From contig JAEZHL010000243.1 in assembly GCA_023416575.1 (NCBI GenBank), positions 1 to 9,582 on the forward strand: 9,582 nucleotides of DNA, written 5' to 3'. Position 1 is the stretch's first letter. Every line of letters begins with the position of its first letter. The position numbers were made by a program, and so were the translations under genes. Origin of the DNA: Pseudomonadota bacterium (GTDB taxonomy: Bacteria; Pseudomonadota; Alphaproteobacteria; Rhizobiales; Hyphomicrobiaceae). Below are positions 1 through 6,065 of the stretch, piece after piece. The notes below the pieces were generated by a model. The model was given only the letters and a program-made list of their open reading frames with translations. It was not told where the DNA came from and did no database searches.

Positions 1-689
1 ATCAACTCGGCCCCCGTGATGAAGCCGGCCCCGTCCGACAGCAGGTATGAAACGGCGGCCGCAATGTCCTCCGGCCGACCCACGCGTCCGGCGGGATGCT
101 GGCTGTGATCCTCGGGCCTCAGCGCGCCGAACTTGCCAGTGTCGATCCATCCCGGCGAGATGCAGTTGACGCGCACCGGCGCCAGCGTCATCGCCAACGC
201 ATGGGTCAGCGCGACGAGGCCACCCTTGCTTGCCGAGTAAGGCAGCGTGTCCGGTTCGGACATGTGCGCGCGGGTCGATGAGATCAGCACCATGGCTCCG
301 TTCGCCGCACGCAGGGGCTCCTCGGACATGCGAGCAAGCAGGAAGGCTGCTGTCAGATTGACCGCCAGCACGCGGTTCCAGGTCTCGAGGGTGAGGTCGG
401 ACAGCGGGCCATGCCAGTTGATGCCCGCATTGGAGACGATCGCGTCAATGCGGCCGAACCGGTCGAGGCATGCGTCGACGAGGCGCTGAACGTCGGCCTC
501 GACGCCGACATCGCAGGTGACCGCCAGACCGCCGGTCGCCTTGGCCGCAGCGTCGACTGCCGCGCCGTCGAGATCCGCATAGGCCACCTTCCAGCCTTCA
601 CGAGAGAGCTGGATGGCCGTGGCGGCGCCGATGCCGTGGCCCGCCCCGGTGACGATGGCAACTTTGTTCTCTGTCTCAGTCTTAGCCAT
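1..689 (-). CDS. SDR family NAD(P)-dependent oxidoreductase, C-terminus cut by window edge
   Basis: A classical short-chain dehydrogenase/reductase, a cytosolic enzyme oxidising or reducing a hydroxyl/carbonyl group with a nicotinamide cofactor. Seen in the 229 visible residues: the Rossmann glycine motif TGAGHGIG (14-21), an acidic residue ending strand beta-2 (D39, which in this family favours NAD over NADP), SNAG (86-89), N111, and the catalytic set S138, Y151, K155 (YSASK). The later CISPGW segment and the RVGRPEDIA helix are also typical. Family members usually have about 245-255 residues, so roughly 20 C-terminal residues lie beyond position 1. The start is the ATG at 689-687, with GAGGA at 699-695 five bases upstream. 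It is divergent from the HPF/cold-shock gene. Substrate cannot be predicted; SDR annotation is very secure. Confidence 0.95.
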   Translation of the reverse strand, partial: MAKTETENKVAIVTGAGHGIGAATAIQLSREGWKVAYADLDGAAVDAAAKATGGLAVTCDVGVEADVQRLVDACLDRFGRIDAIVSNAGINWHGPLSDLTLETWNRVLAVNLTAAFLLARMSEEPLRAANGAMVLISSTRAHMSEPDTLPYSASKGGLVALTHALAMTLAPVRVNCISPGWIDTGKFGALRPEDHSQHPAGRVGRPEDIAAAVSYLLSDGAGFITGAEL

Positions 690-772
690 TCTGTTCCTCG
701 ACGACCCCGGCTGCGCTGGCAGGCCCAAGGTCAAGTGCCTATGTCTTCTCCAGGAAGACCTTCGATCTTCTG

Positions 773-795
773 CCGGCCGGCGAACCCCCGGCCGG
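773..795. repeat. Inverted repeat, 8-bp perfect stem, 7-nt loop
   Basis: CCGGCCGG at 773-780 and again at 788-795 flank a 7-nt spacer. The unit is itself palindromic, so the arms can form a strong hairpin. It lies between the SDR start and the EcfG promoter. If the SDR is transcribed from the dyad at 818-845, the hairpin would fall in its leader. There is no following T-run in either direction, so I do not call it a terminator. A protein-binding or leader-structure role is only a guess. Confidence 0.5.
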
Positions 796-817
796 ACCGA
801 CAGTGTGGTGCCCGTGT

Positions 818-843
818 GGAACCGCGGCAAAACTGCCGACGTT
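818..843 (+). promoter_or_regulatory. EcfG (general stress sigma) promoter of the HPF/cold-shock gene
   Basis: GGAAC at 818-822, 17 bases, then CGTT at 840-843. This matches the published alphaproteobacterial sigma-EcfG consensus GGAAC-N16/17-CGTT without mismatch. It faces the gene starting at 894 and would put transcription start near 850, giving a leader of about 45 nt. A ribosome-hibernation type gene is a plausible EcfG target. The motif match and placement are seen; in vivo use is inferred. Confidence 0.85.
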
Positions 844-845
844 CC
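820..845 (-). promoter_or_regulatory. Possible opposing EcfG-like promoter toward the SDR gene
   Basis: On the minus strand GGAAC (845-841), 17 bases, then GGTT (823-820): one mismatch to the EcfG consensus. It exists because the plus-strand promoter ends in CGTTCC, making a GGAAC-N18-GTTCC dyad. It points to the SDR start about 130 bases away. It could be functional or a by-product of the plus-strand site. Confidence 0.35.
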
Positions 846-893
846 AGTGGGTTGCCGAGGGCGGCGGTAGCATCGGCAGTACAAGGTGGTACG

Positions 894-1481
894 ATGACGA
901 TTTACACCAGCGAAGCCAATCTCCAACTGTCATTTCACGGGATGGAACCATCGGAGACGATAAGAAACAAAGTTCGCGAACAGGTCGATAAACTGCAGCA
1001 GCGGTACGGCGATGTCACGTCCTGGCACGTTTATATCGATGGGCCGATCGGGAGTACCGGCCTGTTCGAGGTCACCGTCGAGGCACGTGTGCCAGGTGCG
1101 GAGCTTGCGGTCGGTCGCAAGCCGGGCAACCTCGAAGCCCACACCGATGCACTCGTCGCCCTCCGCGATAGCTTTGCTGCCATCGAGCGCCAGCTGAAAA
1201 AGCGCAGGCGCCAGCAGTACGGTGAGGTGAAAGCTCACGACGGCAAGCCCCAGGGCCAAATCGCCCGGATCTTCCATGACCAAGGCTACGGCTTCATCAC
1301 GCTCAACGACGGCCGCGACGTTTACTTCCACAAGAATGCCGTCCTCGAACCTGAGTTCGACGAGCTCGGCGTCGGCGATGCGGTCGAGCTGACGATCGCA
1401 GCCGATGAGAGCCCGCGCGGCCCCCAGGCCACCAGCGTGCGCCGGATCGGCGCGATGCGCTACGATCCGCAGCCGGTCTGA
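894..1481 (+). CDS. Ribosome hibernation (HPF/RaiA, S30AE-like) protein with C-terminal cold-shock domain
   Basis: A 195-residue predicted cytosolic protein. Residues 1 to about 110 resemble the S30AE/HPF/RaiA fold that sits in the 30S decoding region and silences ribosomes under stress (family knowledge). Residues about 118-180 form a cold-shock OB fold with an RNP1-like GYGFI (131-135) and an RNP2-like VYFHKN (143-148). A basic stretch (KKRRRQQ, about 102-108) links them. The usual long-HPF C-terminal dimerisation domain is replaced by the cold-shock domain. The start is the ATG at 894, because AAGGTGG at 883-889 is a strong ribosome binding site and the EcfG promoter lies at 818-843. The frame is open further upstream, but that part is antisense to the SDR and crosses the promoter. 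Convergent with the release-factor homologue. Confidence 0.88.
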   Translation: MTIYTSEANLQLSFHGMEPSETIRNKVREQVDKLQQRYGDVTSWHVYIDGPIGSTGLFEVTVEARVPGAELAVGRKPGNLEAHTDALVALRDSFAAIERQLKKRRRQQYGEVKAHDGKPQGQIARIFHDQGYGFITLNDGRDVYFHKNAVLEPEFDELGVGDAVELTIAADESPRGPQATSVRRIGAMRYDPQPV

Positions 1482-1502
1482 GTGCCGTATCTGGTGAGCA
1501 TT

Positions 1503-1550
1503 GAAGGCCAGCGTCTGCCCATTTTCGACAGCGACGCTGGCTTCCTTTTC
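1503..1550. terminator. Intrinsic terminator between convergent genes
   Basis: GCCAGCGTC (1507-1515) pairs perfectly with GACGCTGGC (1533-1541). Two further pairs, G1517-C1532 and C1518-G1531, extend the stem past a bulged base. On the plus strand it is followed by TTCCTTTTCC (1542-1551), a moderate U-tract. It starts 25 bases after the HPF/cold-shock stop and ends just before the convergent gene's stop at 1558, so it probably ends rightward transcription. On the minus strand the following bases are not T-rich, so termination there is less certain. Confidence 0.75.
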
Positions 1551-1557
1551 CGCAGGC

Positions 1558-2715
1558 TTAGTATCTGTAGAGGCCCGCAGCCGGGCCGGCCTTGTCGCGC
1601 AGATCGTCCGGCAAGGTAAAGACATCGCCACCGCGGGTCAGCGTCTCGATGGCGAGCCGGTTGAGCACGTCCTCGTTCTCTGGAGTGGATTCCGGATCGA
1701 GGCGAAGCACCTGATACTCCTCGTCGAAATAACCCCAGACGTTATCGACGGGAGAGAGGAAGATGCAGTCGATCCGGCCGGCGATCGCTTCCCGAAGGAG
1801 TGTCTGCGGCTCGTGCGCTCCGGCGATCCCCGCCCCTTCCAGCTTGGCACGCAAGCGCCGGCGCGCATCATCGCGATCAGCGTGGACGATCGGCTCAGCG
1901 ATACGCCAAGCCTCGGCGTGCAGCGCTCCGTTCCCGAGCGCCACCGGATCAGATTGGATCATCTCGGGGGCAACATTCCGATACGTGATGTGCTTGCGCA
2001 GGAAGCCTGCAGTGCGGGGCGTGGCCACGAGCACCAGCGGAGAGTCACTGCGTGCAAGATGGCGGTCCACAGCCTTGGCAACCTCCAGGCAGAACTGGTC
2101 GAGCTCGACGGTCGCGTAGTCCTCGGGACTGACGCCGAGGGCATGGAACTTACCCGCTTCGCCGCCGCTGGCCGGACTGCCCTTGTCCCGTGAATGAAAT
2201 CCGACATCCGCTTGAAAGTCTGTGATCCCCACCACCTCACCGATTCCGGCTGGCAAACCGTCTACTGGCGTCTCCCGCAGCTCGCGCTCGCGACCCTGGA
2301 AAAAGCGAACGCTGTCGCGCTGCACAGCGAGTACGTGGAAGCTGTCGCCGTTGCGGAACATGCGGATCATCGGCCGAAGATGATAGCGGGGGGCGGTGAC
2401 GACGAGCTCGGGAACGGACTGGGGCAGCTTGACCCAAGTGGTTTTGCCCTTCTCGATCAGCACGGCGAGACCCCTGTCCTGGTAGCGCCAGAACATCGAC
2501 GCGGGGACACGACCGCGAGCCTCGGCCAGGAGATCGTCGATTTCCGGCCTGCGCACTCCAGCTTCCGCAAGCTTCTGGTCTGCCAGCTTGAGCATGGTGG
2601 ACAGACGGATCGGGTCCTGCTCGATCTCCGGATAGGTGATGTGCGTGGGGATGTAGATGCTGATCCTGGGAAATCCGATCGACTGCGCCAAGGCAATGAG
2701 GTCGGCTCGTTTCAT
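1558..2715 (-). CDS. Bacterial archaeo-eukaryotic release factor homologue (baeRF family 3-like)
   Basis: A 385-residue predicted cytosolic protein recognised by overall pattern as a baeRF (eRF1/Pelota-like) protein, probably family 3. Near the N-terminus are ISIYIPTH (18-25) and QDPIRL (33-38). The C-terminus has a segment like the L7Ae-type domain of eRF1 (DVLNRLAIETLTRGGDVFTLP region) and ends in GLYRY. No GGQ peptide-release motif is present, so ordinary peptide release is unlikely; a ribosome-rescue or stress role is inferred only. Biochemistry for this family is sparse. The start is the ATG at 2715-2713, preceded by GGGAG in the leader; a TTG 45 bases upstream is in frame but falls inside a structured leader. 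An exact EcfG promoter at 2794-2819 suggests stress induction. It converges on the HPF fusion gene. Confidence 0.82.
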   Translation of the reverse strand: MKRADLIALAQSIGFPRISIYIPTHITYPEIEQDPIRLSTMLKLADQKLAEAGVRRPEIDDLLAEARGRVPASMFWRYQDRGLAVLIEKGKTTWVKLPQSVPELVVTAPRYHLRPMIRMFRNGDSFHVLAVQRDSVRFFQGRERELRETPVDGLPAGIGEVVGITDFQADVGFHSRDKGSPASGGEAGKFHALGVSPEDYATVELDQFCLEVAKAVDRHLARSDSPLVLVATPRTAGFLRKHITYRNVAPEMIQSDPVALGNGALHAEAWRIAEPIVHADRDDARRRLRAKLEGAGIAGAHEPQTLLREAIAGRIDCIFLSPVDNVWGYFDEEYQVLRLDPESTPENEDVLNRLAIETLTRGGDVFTLPDDLRDKAGPAAGLYRY

Positions 2716-2735
2716 ATCCACTCCCAGTTCTCGAT

Positions 2736-2787
2736 GCGGGCCCAAAACCACCCGTAGCAACGGGCTTTCAGAGCCCAGGAGGCCCGC
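2736..2787 (-). other. Structured 5' leader of the baeRF gene
   Basis: GCGGGCC (2736-2742) and GGCCCGC (2781-2787) form a 7-bp inverted repeat. It encloses two mutually exclusive small hairpins: GGGCT/AGCCC (2762-2766 with 2772-2776) and CCCGT/ACGGG (2751-2755 with 2760-2764), which share 2762-2764. The predicted EcfG transcript would begin close to 2787, so the whole structure would be near the 5' end of the mRNA and leave the ribosome binding site free. Pairing is seen; any regulatory role is inference. Confidence 0.4.
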
Positions 2788-2791
2788 TGAT

Positions 2792-2817
2792 GGAACGTGC
2801 TTTCAGTCGGCCAAGTT
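2792..2817 (+). promoter_or_regulatory. Possible opposing EcfG-like promoter toward the TPR gene
   Basis: GGAAC at 2792-2796, 17 bases, then AGTT at 2814-2817: one mismatch to the EcfG consensus. It overlaps the exact minus-strand promoter as the other half of a GGAAC-N18-GTTCC dyad. The next plus-strand gene starts at 3102, so the leader would be unusually long (about 275 nt), which lowers confidence. Confidence 0.3.
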
Positions 2818-2819
2818 CC
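2794..2819 (-). promoter_or_regulatory. EcfG (general stress sigma) promoter of the baeRF gene
   Basis: On the minus strand GGAAC (2819-2815), 17 bases, CGTT (2797-2794): an exact EcfG consensus match with the same spacing as the one ahead of the HPF/cold-shock gene. Transcription would start near 2787, leaving a leader of about 70 nt to the ATG at 2715. Motif seen; use in vivo inferred. Confidence 0.85.
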
Positions 2820-3101
2820 GCCGCCCGCCGGACCTTGGACCCGAGTGGTTCCCTGCCGCGATGGTCCAAGGGAGAAAACCCGTGAGCAGGGTCGAGCCTT
2901 CCTGGCCGATGCAGGCAACATTCGGTAGGATCGGTCTCACAGCGGTGCTTCGAGGGCTCTGGCCGGTGGACACACGGCTTCGCGAGAGGTGTGGAGTCAT
3001 GACGCAGCCCGAATGGCTGGGTGCCATCGAATAGTCGCCTTCCGGTCCGAGACGATCCTGGGGGTTGTACGGCAGAGATCGCCAGTGCGAGGTGCAGACT
3101 G
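2820..3101. other. Intergenic stretch with no recognised gene
   Basis: Between the EcfG dyad and the TPR start I see no convincing coding region: the open frames have no ribosome binding site and no recognisable protein. A second GTTCC (2848-2852) lacks a partner CGTT at 16-17 bases. No clear sigma-70 type promoter stands out. The only supported element is the ribosome binding site GAGGTG at 3089-3094 ahead of the TPR gene. A small RNA is possible but not supported. Confidence 0.5.
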
Positions 3102-3737
3102 ATGAAGCGTTGGGCAGTGGCCATTGTCGGGGCGATGCTGGCGGCGAGCTCCGCGCTCGCCTCGGGCGCGATGGACGATCACGACTGCTTTTCGGGCGAC
3201 AACGACCGGCGGATCATCGGCTGCACGGAGCTGATCGAGCGCTCGGATCTGCCGCAGCAGATGCTCGGGACAGCCTACGCCATGCGGGCGCTCGGGTACT
3301 CGCTGAAGGGTCTCTACGACACGGCCATTCGGGATTATGACACCGCCATCGGGCTCGTTCCTGATTTTGCCGTCGCGCTCAACAACCGCGCCTGGGCCTA
3401 TTTCAAATCGGGACGACCGAGCGCGGGCTTATCGGACGTGGAAGAATCCCTGCGTCTCCAGCCGACGAGCCCCCACGCCTATGACACGCGCGCGCACATC
3501 CGGCAGGCGACGGGCGATCAGGCGGGAGCCCTGCGCGACTACGAAACAGCCATGCGGTTCGGCGGCGAGCGCATGATCCGACTGTATCAGTGCGGGTTGG
3601 CAGCCATGAACGTCTACAGGGGCGGGATGGATGGCATCTACACGGCCGAACTGCGGCGGGCGATGCAGGTCTGTGTGGCCAGCGCGGATTGCGACCCGCT
3701 CCCGCCCGACGAGGAGTGCCGGGCCGTGACGTCCTGA
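3102..3737 (+). CDS. Exported tetratricopeptide-repeat protein
   Basis: A 211-residue protein with an N-terminal signal peptide: basic MKRW, then a hydrophobic stretch to about residue 20 with A-L-A cleavage-like sites (18-20). It should therefore act in the periplasm. Three TPR-like helical hairpins follow, at about 57-87, 90-121 and 124-154, with typical motifs such as LYDTAIRDYDTAI and NNRAWAYF. TPRs are protein-interaction scaffolds; the partner is unknown. Cysteines C29 and C41 flank the start of the mature domain and four more lie after the repeats, so disulfides are plausible. The start is the ATG at 3102, chosen for GAGGTG about 8 bases upstream and because the signal peptide begins there; the frame is open 81 bases further up. 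The gene lies 96 bases before the copper chaperone gene, in the same orientation. Confidence 0.85.
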   Translation: MKRWAVAIVGAMLAASSALASGAMDDHDCFSGDNDRRIIGCTELIERSDLPQQMLGTAYAMRALGYSLKGLYDTAIRDYDTAIGLVPDFAVALNNRAWAYFKSGRPSAGLSDVEESLRLQPTSPHAYDTRAHIRQATGDQAGALRDYETAMRFGGERMIRLYQCGLAAMNVYRGGMDGIYTAELRRAMQVCVASADCDPLPPDEECRAVTS

Positions 3738-3833
3738 GGGAGCAGCGGCGGCGCGTCAGCCTGTCTTCTGGCGGGGGGAAGCTCCGAGGTCCACATGTTC
3801 CCTGGCTCGAACCCAAGCGGAGGAGAATGGGAC

Positions 3834-4325
3834 ATGGCTCTGATCAGAACTTTGGCAGCCGCACTGCTGGGGTCCATGGTGACGCTCTCGTTCGCCGCTG
3901 CCGCCCAGGCGCAAACGGGCGACGTATCGGTTTCGCAAGCCTGGTCCCGCGCAACGCCGGGCGGGTCCCGCACTGGCGCGGCCTATCTCCAGATCCAGGC
4001 GCCTGCCGGGGGCGGCGACAAGCTCGTCGCGGCCAAATCCGAAATTGCTGGCCGCATTGAGTTGCACAACCACATTCATGAGAACGGCGTCATGAAGATG
4101 CGCCGCGTTGACGCGATCGAGGTGCCCGCGGGCGAGCTGGTGGCGCTCAAGCCCGGCGGGCTGCATCTGATGCTCTTCGATCTCAAGCAACCCCTCAAGG
4201 CCGGCGAAAAGCTCCCGCTCACCCTCGTCTTCGAGAAAGCCGGCGAGGTCAATGTCACGGCCACTGTGGAGCCCATCGGCGCCAAGGGAGCCAGCGGCCA
4301 CGACAGCGGCGCCCATAAGCACTAA
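3834..4325 (+). CDS. PCu(A)C family periplasmic copper chaperone
   Basis: A 163-residue exported protein. The signal peptide ends at AQA (24-26), predicting a mature periplasmic protein from about Q27. The family metal motif H-x10-M-x21-H-x-M is fully intact: H78, M89, H111, M113. Proteins of this family bind Cu(I) and deliver it to the CuA site of cytochrome c oxidase, or otherwise help copper handling (family knowledge). The C-terminus adds a histidine-containing tail (GHDSGAHKH) that may bind extra metal. The start is the ATG at 3834, with GGAGGAG at 3819-3825 eight bases upstream. No SCO, oxidase or copper efflux gene is visible nearby, so the partner is unknown. It could be co-transcribed with the upstream TPR gene, but the 96-base gap leaves that open. 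Confidence 0.92.
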   Translation: MALIRTLAAALLGSMVTLSFAAAAQAQTGDVSVSQAWSRATPGGSRTGAAYLQIQAPAGGGDKLVAAKSEIAGRIELHNHIHENGVMKMRRVDAIEVPAGELVALKPGGLHLMLFDLKQPLKAGEKLPLTLVFEKAGEVNVTATVEPIGAKGASGHDSGAHKH

Positions 4326-4339
4326 GACAAGCTGAAGAG

Positions 4340-4360
4340 AAGCGGTCGATCCGGCCGCTT
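4340..4360 (+). terminator. Weak terminator-like hairpin after the copper chaperone
   Basis: AAGCGG (4340-4345) pairs with CCGCTT (4355-4360) across a 9-nt loop, 14 bases after the stop codon. The following bases, GCTCCTCTCC, are pyrimidine-rich but without a real T-run. Placement fits a terminator separating the chaperone from the trehalose unit; the sequence is only moderately convincing. Confidence 0.4.
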
Positions 4361-4412
4361 GCTCCTCTCCGCCATCCGATCCGGAGCTCCCCTCCACTGA
4401 TCCTGCCACCGC

Positions 4413-4437
4413 GGAACCAAGCAGGTGGCGCTCGGTT
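4413..4437 (+). promoter_or_regulatory. Near-match EcfG promoter of the trehalose operon
   Basis: GGAAC at 4413-4417, 16 bases, GGTT at 4434-4437: one mismatch in the -10 element of GGAAC-N16/17-CGTT. It lies about 57 bases ahead of the ATG at 4494 and is the best candidate promoter in this gap. Trehalose genes are common members of the alphaproteobacterial general stress regulon, which supports the call. A second GGAAC at 4449-4453 has no matching -10. Confidence 0.5.
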
Positions 4438-4493
4438 TCCGACACATCGGAACCGCGCTCTTTCGGAGGCGGACGACGGAGGGATTGGCGAGT

Positions 4494-6065
4494 ATGGCGG
4501 CCTCAGGCCAAGTCACGATTGCGCTCGAGGCCTTCGACGCTGCCGTCTTCGATCTCGACGGCGTCGTGACCAATACGGCAGGTGTTCACGCCGCCACCTG
4601 GAAGCAACTCTTCGACGCCTATCTGCACCAACGCTCCGAGCGCACGGGGGAGCCGTTCCGGCCTTTCGACGCGCACGAGGACTATCTGCGCTACGTGGAT
4701 GGCAAGCCCCGCTACGAGGGCGTCCAGAGCTTCCTGCAATCCCGAGGGATCAACCTTCCCTATGGCAGCCCCGACGACCCTGCGGGCCGCGAGACCGTCT
4801 GCGGACTAGGAAACCGCAAGAACGAGCTGTTCAACGAACGATTGGCGCGCGAGGGCGTGGATGTCTACGAAAGCTCCGTTCGGTTCATCGACGACCTGCG
4901 GGAGAACGGCATCCGAACCGCGCTCGTTTCCTCGAGCAAGAACGCGCGGGCGGTGCTGAAGGCGGCCAAGCTCGAAAATCACTTTGATGCCTGCCTCGAT
5001 GGCGTGGATGCCGCCCGCCTTCAGCTGAAAGGCAAGCCAAACCCCGATATTTTCCTGCACGCAGCCCACTTGCTCGAGGTTTCTCCGGCGCGGGCCTTTG
5101 GCTTGGAGGATGCCCTTTCCGGTGTCGAGGCGCTCAAGGCCGCCCATTTCGGCCTCGATATCGGCATCGACCGCGCCAATCAGGGGGCAGAGCTCAGGCA
5201 GCATGGTGCCGATTTTGTTGTGCGGGATCTCGGCGAGTTGAAGCTCGAAGTTCGCGAGGCAGCCGTACAGCTACCAAACGCGCTCGATCACTATGCTGAG
5301 ATCACCGACCGGCTGGTCGCCCATCACCCTGCAATATTCCTGGACTACGATGGGACATTGACCCCTATCGTGGCGCGGCCGGAGTTGGCCGTGCTCTCAG
5401 ACGAGATGCGAGGGACGCTCAGGTCGTTGGCGACCCTTTGCCCAGTCGCGATCGTCAGTGGGCGCGATCGTGCCGTTGTCGAACAGCTGGTCGGCATCGA
5501 TGGCTTGATCTACGCGGGCAGTCATGGGTTCGACATCGCAGGCCCCGGGCTCCGCCGGGAGTACGATGGCGCGCTGAAACTCCTGCCCGCACTCGACCGC
5601 GCCGAGGATAGACTTCGCCACGCCTTGGCGAACATTTCCGGGGTGATCATCGAGCGGAAGCGTTTTGCCATTGCTGTGCACTATCGCCTCGTCGCGGCGA
5701 CAGACTTCCCCAGGGTGCAGTCCGCAGTCAACGACGCTATCGAGGATGCCAAAAACAGTTTGAGCGTATCAGGAGGAAAGAAGGCCTTCAGCATCCGCCC
5801 CAACCTCCCCTGGGACAAAGGCCGGGCTGTCGTCTGGCTCCTCGGCCAGCTCGGTCTCGACCGGCCCGACGTGCTGCCGTTCTACTTCGGCGACGACTTG
5901 ACCGATGAGGATGCCTTCGCCGCGCTTAAAGATCGAAACGCGATCGGCATCCTAATCGCGACCGCTCCCCAGCGCACCGCCGCTCAATACGTTCTGGCAA
6001 ATCCCAACGAGGTCGAGCGCTTTCTCGGCAGGCTCATCACATGGCTCCGGGCAGCGAAGCACTGA
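4494..6065 (+). CDS. otsB: Beta-phosphoglucomutase-like HAD / trehalose-6-phosphate phosphatase fusion
   Basis: A 523-residue cytosolic two-domain protein. Domain 1 (about 12-255) is a beta-phosphoglucomutase-type HAD: D20-L-D22-G with T28 and H32 in the beta-PGM arrangement, the VSSS motif, GKPNPD (180-185, with K181), and FGLEDALSG. It would convert beta-glucose-1-phosphate to glucose-6-phosphate. Domain 2 (about 265-520) is OtsB, which dephosphorylates trehalose-6-phosphate: FLDYDGTL (nucleophile D284, D286), VSGRDR (321-326) and GDDLTDEDAF (466-475). Both active sites look complete. The start is the ATG at 4494 with GGAGGG at 4478-4483; an in-frame GTG at 4425 overlaps the candidate promoter. 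The last 25 bases overlap the GH65 gene, implying an operon. From general knowledge, mycobacterial OtsB1 joins the same HAD, OtsB and GH65 modules in one chain. OtsA is not present here. Confidence 0.93.
   Translation: MAASGQVTIALEAFDAAVFDLDGVVTNTAGVHAATWKQLFDAYLHQRSERTGEPFRPFDAHEDYLRYVDGKPRYEGVQSFLQSRGINLPYGSPDDPAGRETVCGLGNRKNELFNERLAREGVDVYESSVRFIDDLRENGIRTALVSSSKNARAVLKAAKLENHFDACLDGVDAARLQLKGKPNPDIFLHAAHLLEVSPARAFGLEDALSGVEALKAAHFGLDIGIDRANQGAELRQHGADFVVRDLGELKLEVREAAVQLPNALDHYAEITDRLVAHHPAIFLDYDGTLTPIVARPELAVLSDEMRGTLRSLATLCPVAIVSGRDRAVVEQLVGIDGLIYAGSHGFDIAGPGLRREYDGALKLLPALDRAEDRLRHALANISGVIIERKRFAIAVHYRLVAATDFPRVQSAVNDAIEDAKNSLSVSGGKKAFSIRPNLPWDKGRAVVWLLGQLGLDRPDVLPFYFGDDLTDEDAFAALKDRNAIGILIATAPQRTAAQYVLANPNEVERFLGRLITWLRAAKH

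Noticed and set aside
411..893. Upstream in-frame extension of the HPF/cold-shock gene, giving a 356-residue protein
   Set aside because: The added part is antisense to the SDR gene and crosses the EcfG promoter; it resembles no protein. The ATG at 894 has a strong ribosome binding site.
1501..2193. Plus-strand open frame of 230 codons under the baeRF gene
   Set aside because: Runs antisense through the baeRF coding sequence and starts inside the terminator; no ribosome binding site or known domain.
2716..2760. TTG start adding 15 residues to the baeRF protein
   Set aside because: It lies in the structured leader without a ribosome binding site. The ATG at 2715 has GGGAG upstream and begins the family-like MKRADLIALAQ.
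2848..2852. Second GTTCC (GGAAC on the minus strand) upstream of the baeRF gene
   Set aside because: No CGTT-like element 16 or 17 bases away; the exact promoter at 2794-2819 is sufficient.
4425..4493. GTG start adding 23 residues to the HAD/OtsB fusion
   Set aside because: It overlaps the candidate EcfG promoter, and the added residues are not family-like. The ATG at 4494 has GGAGGG ahead of it.
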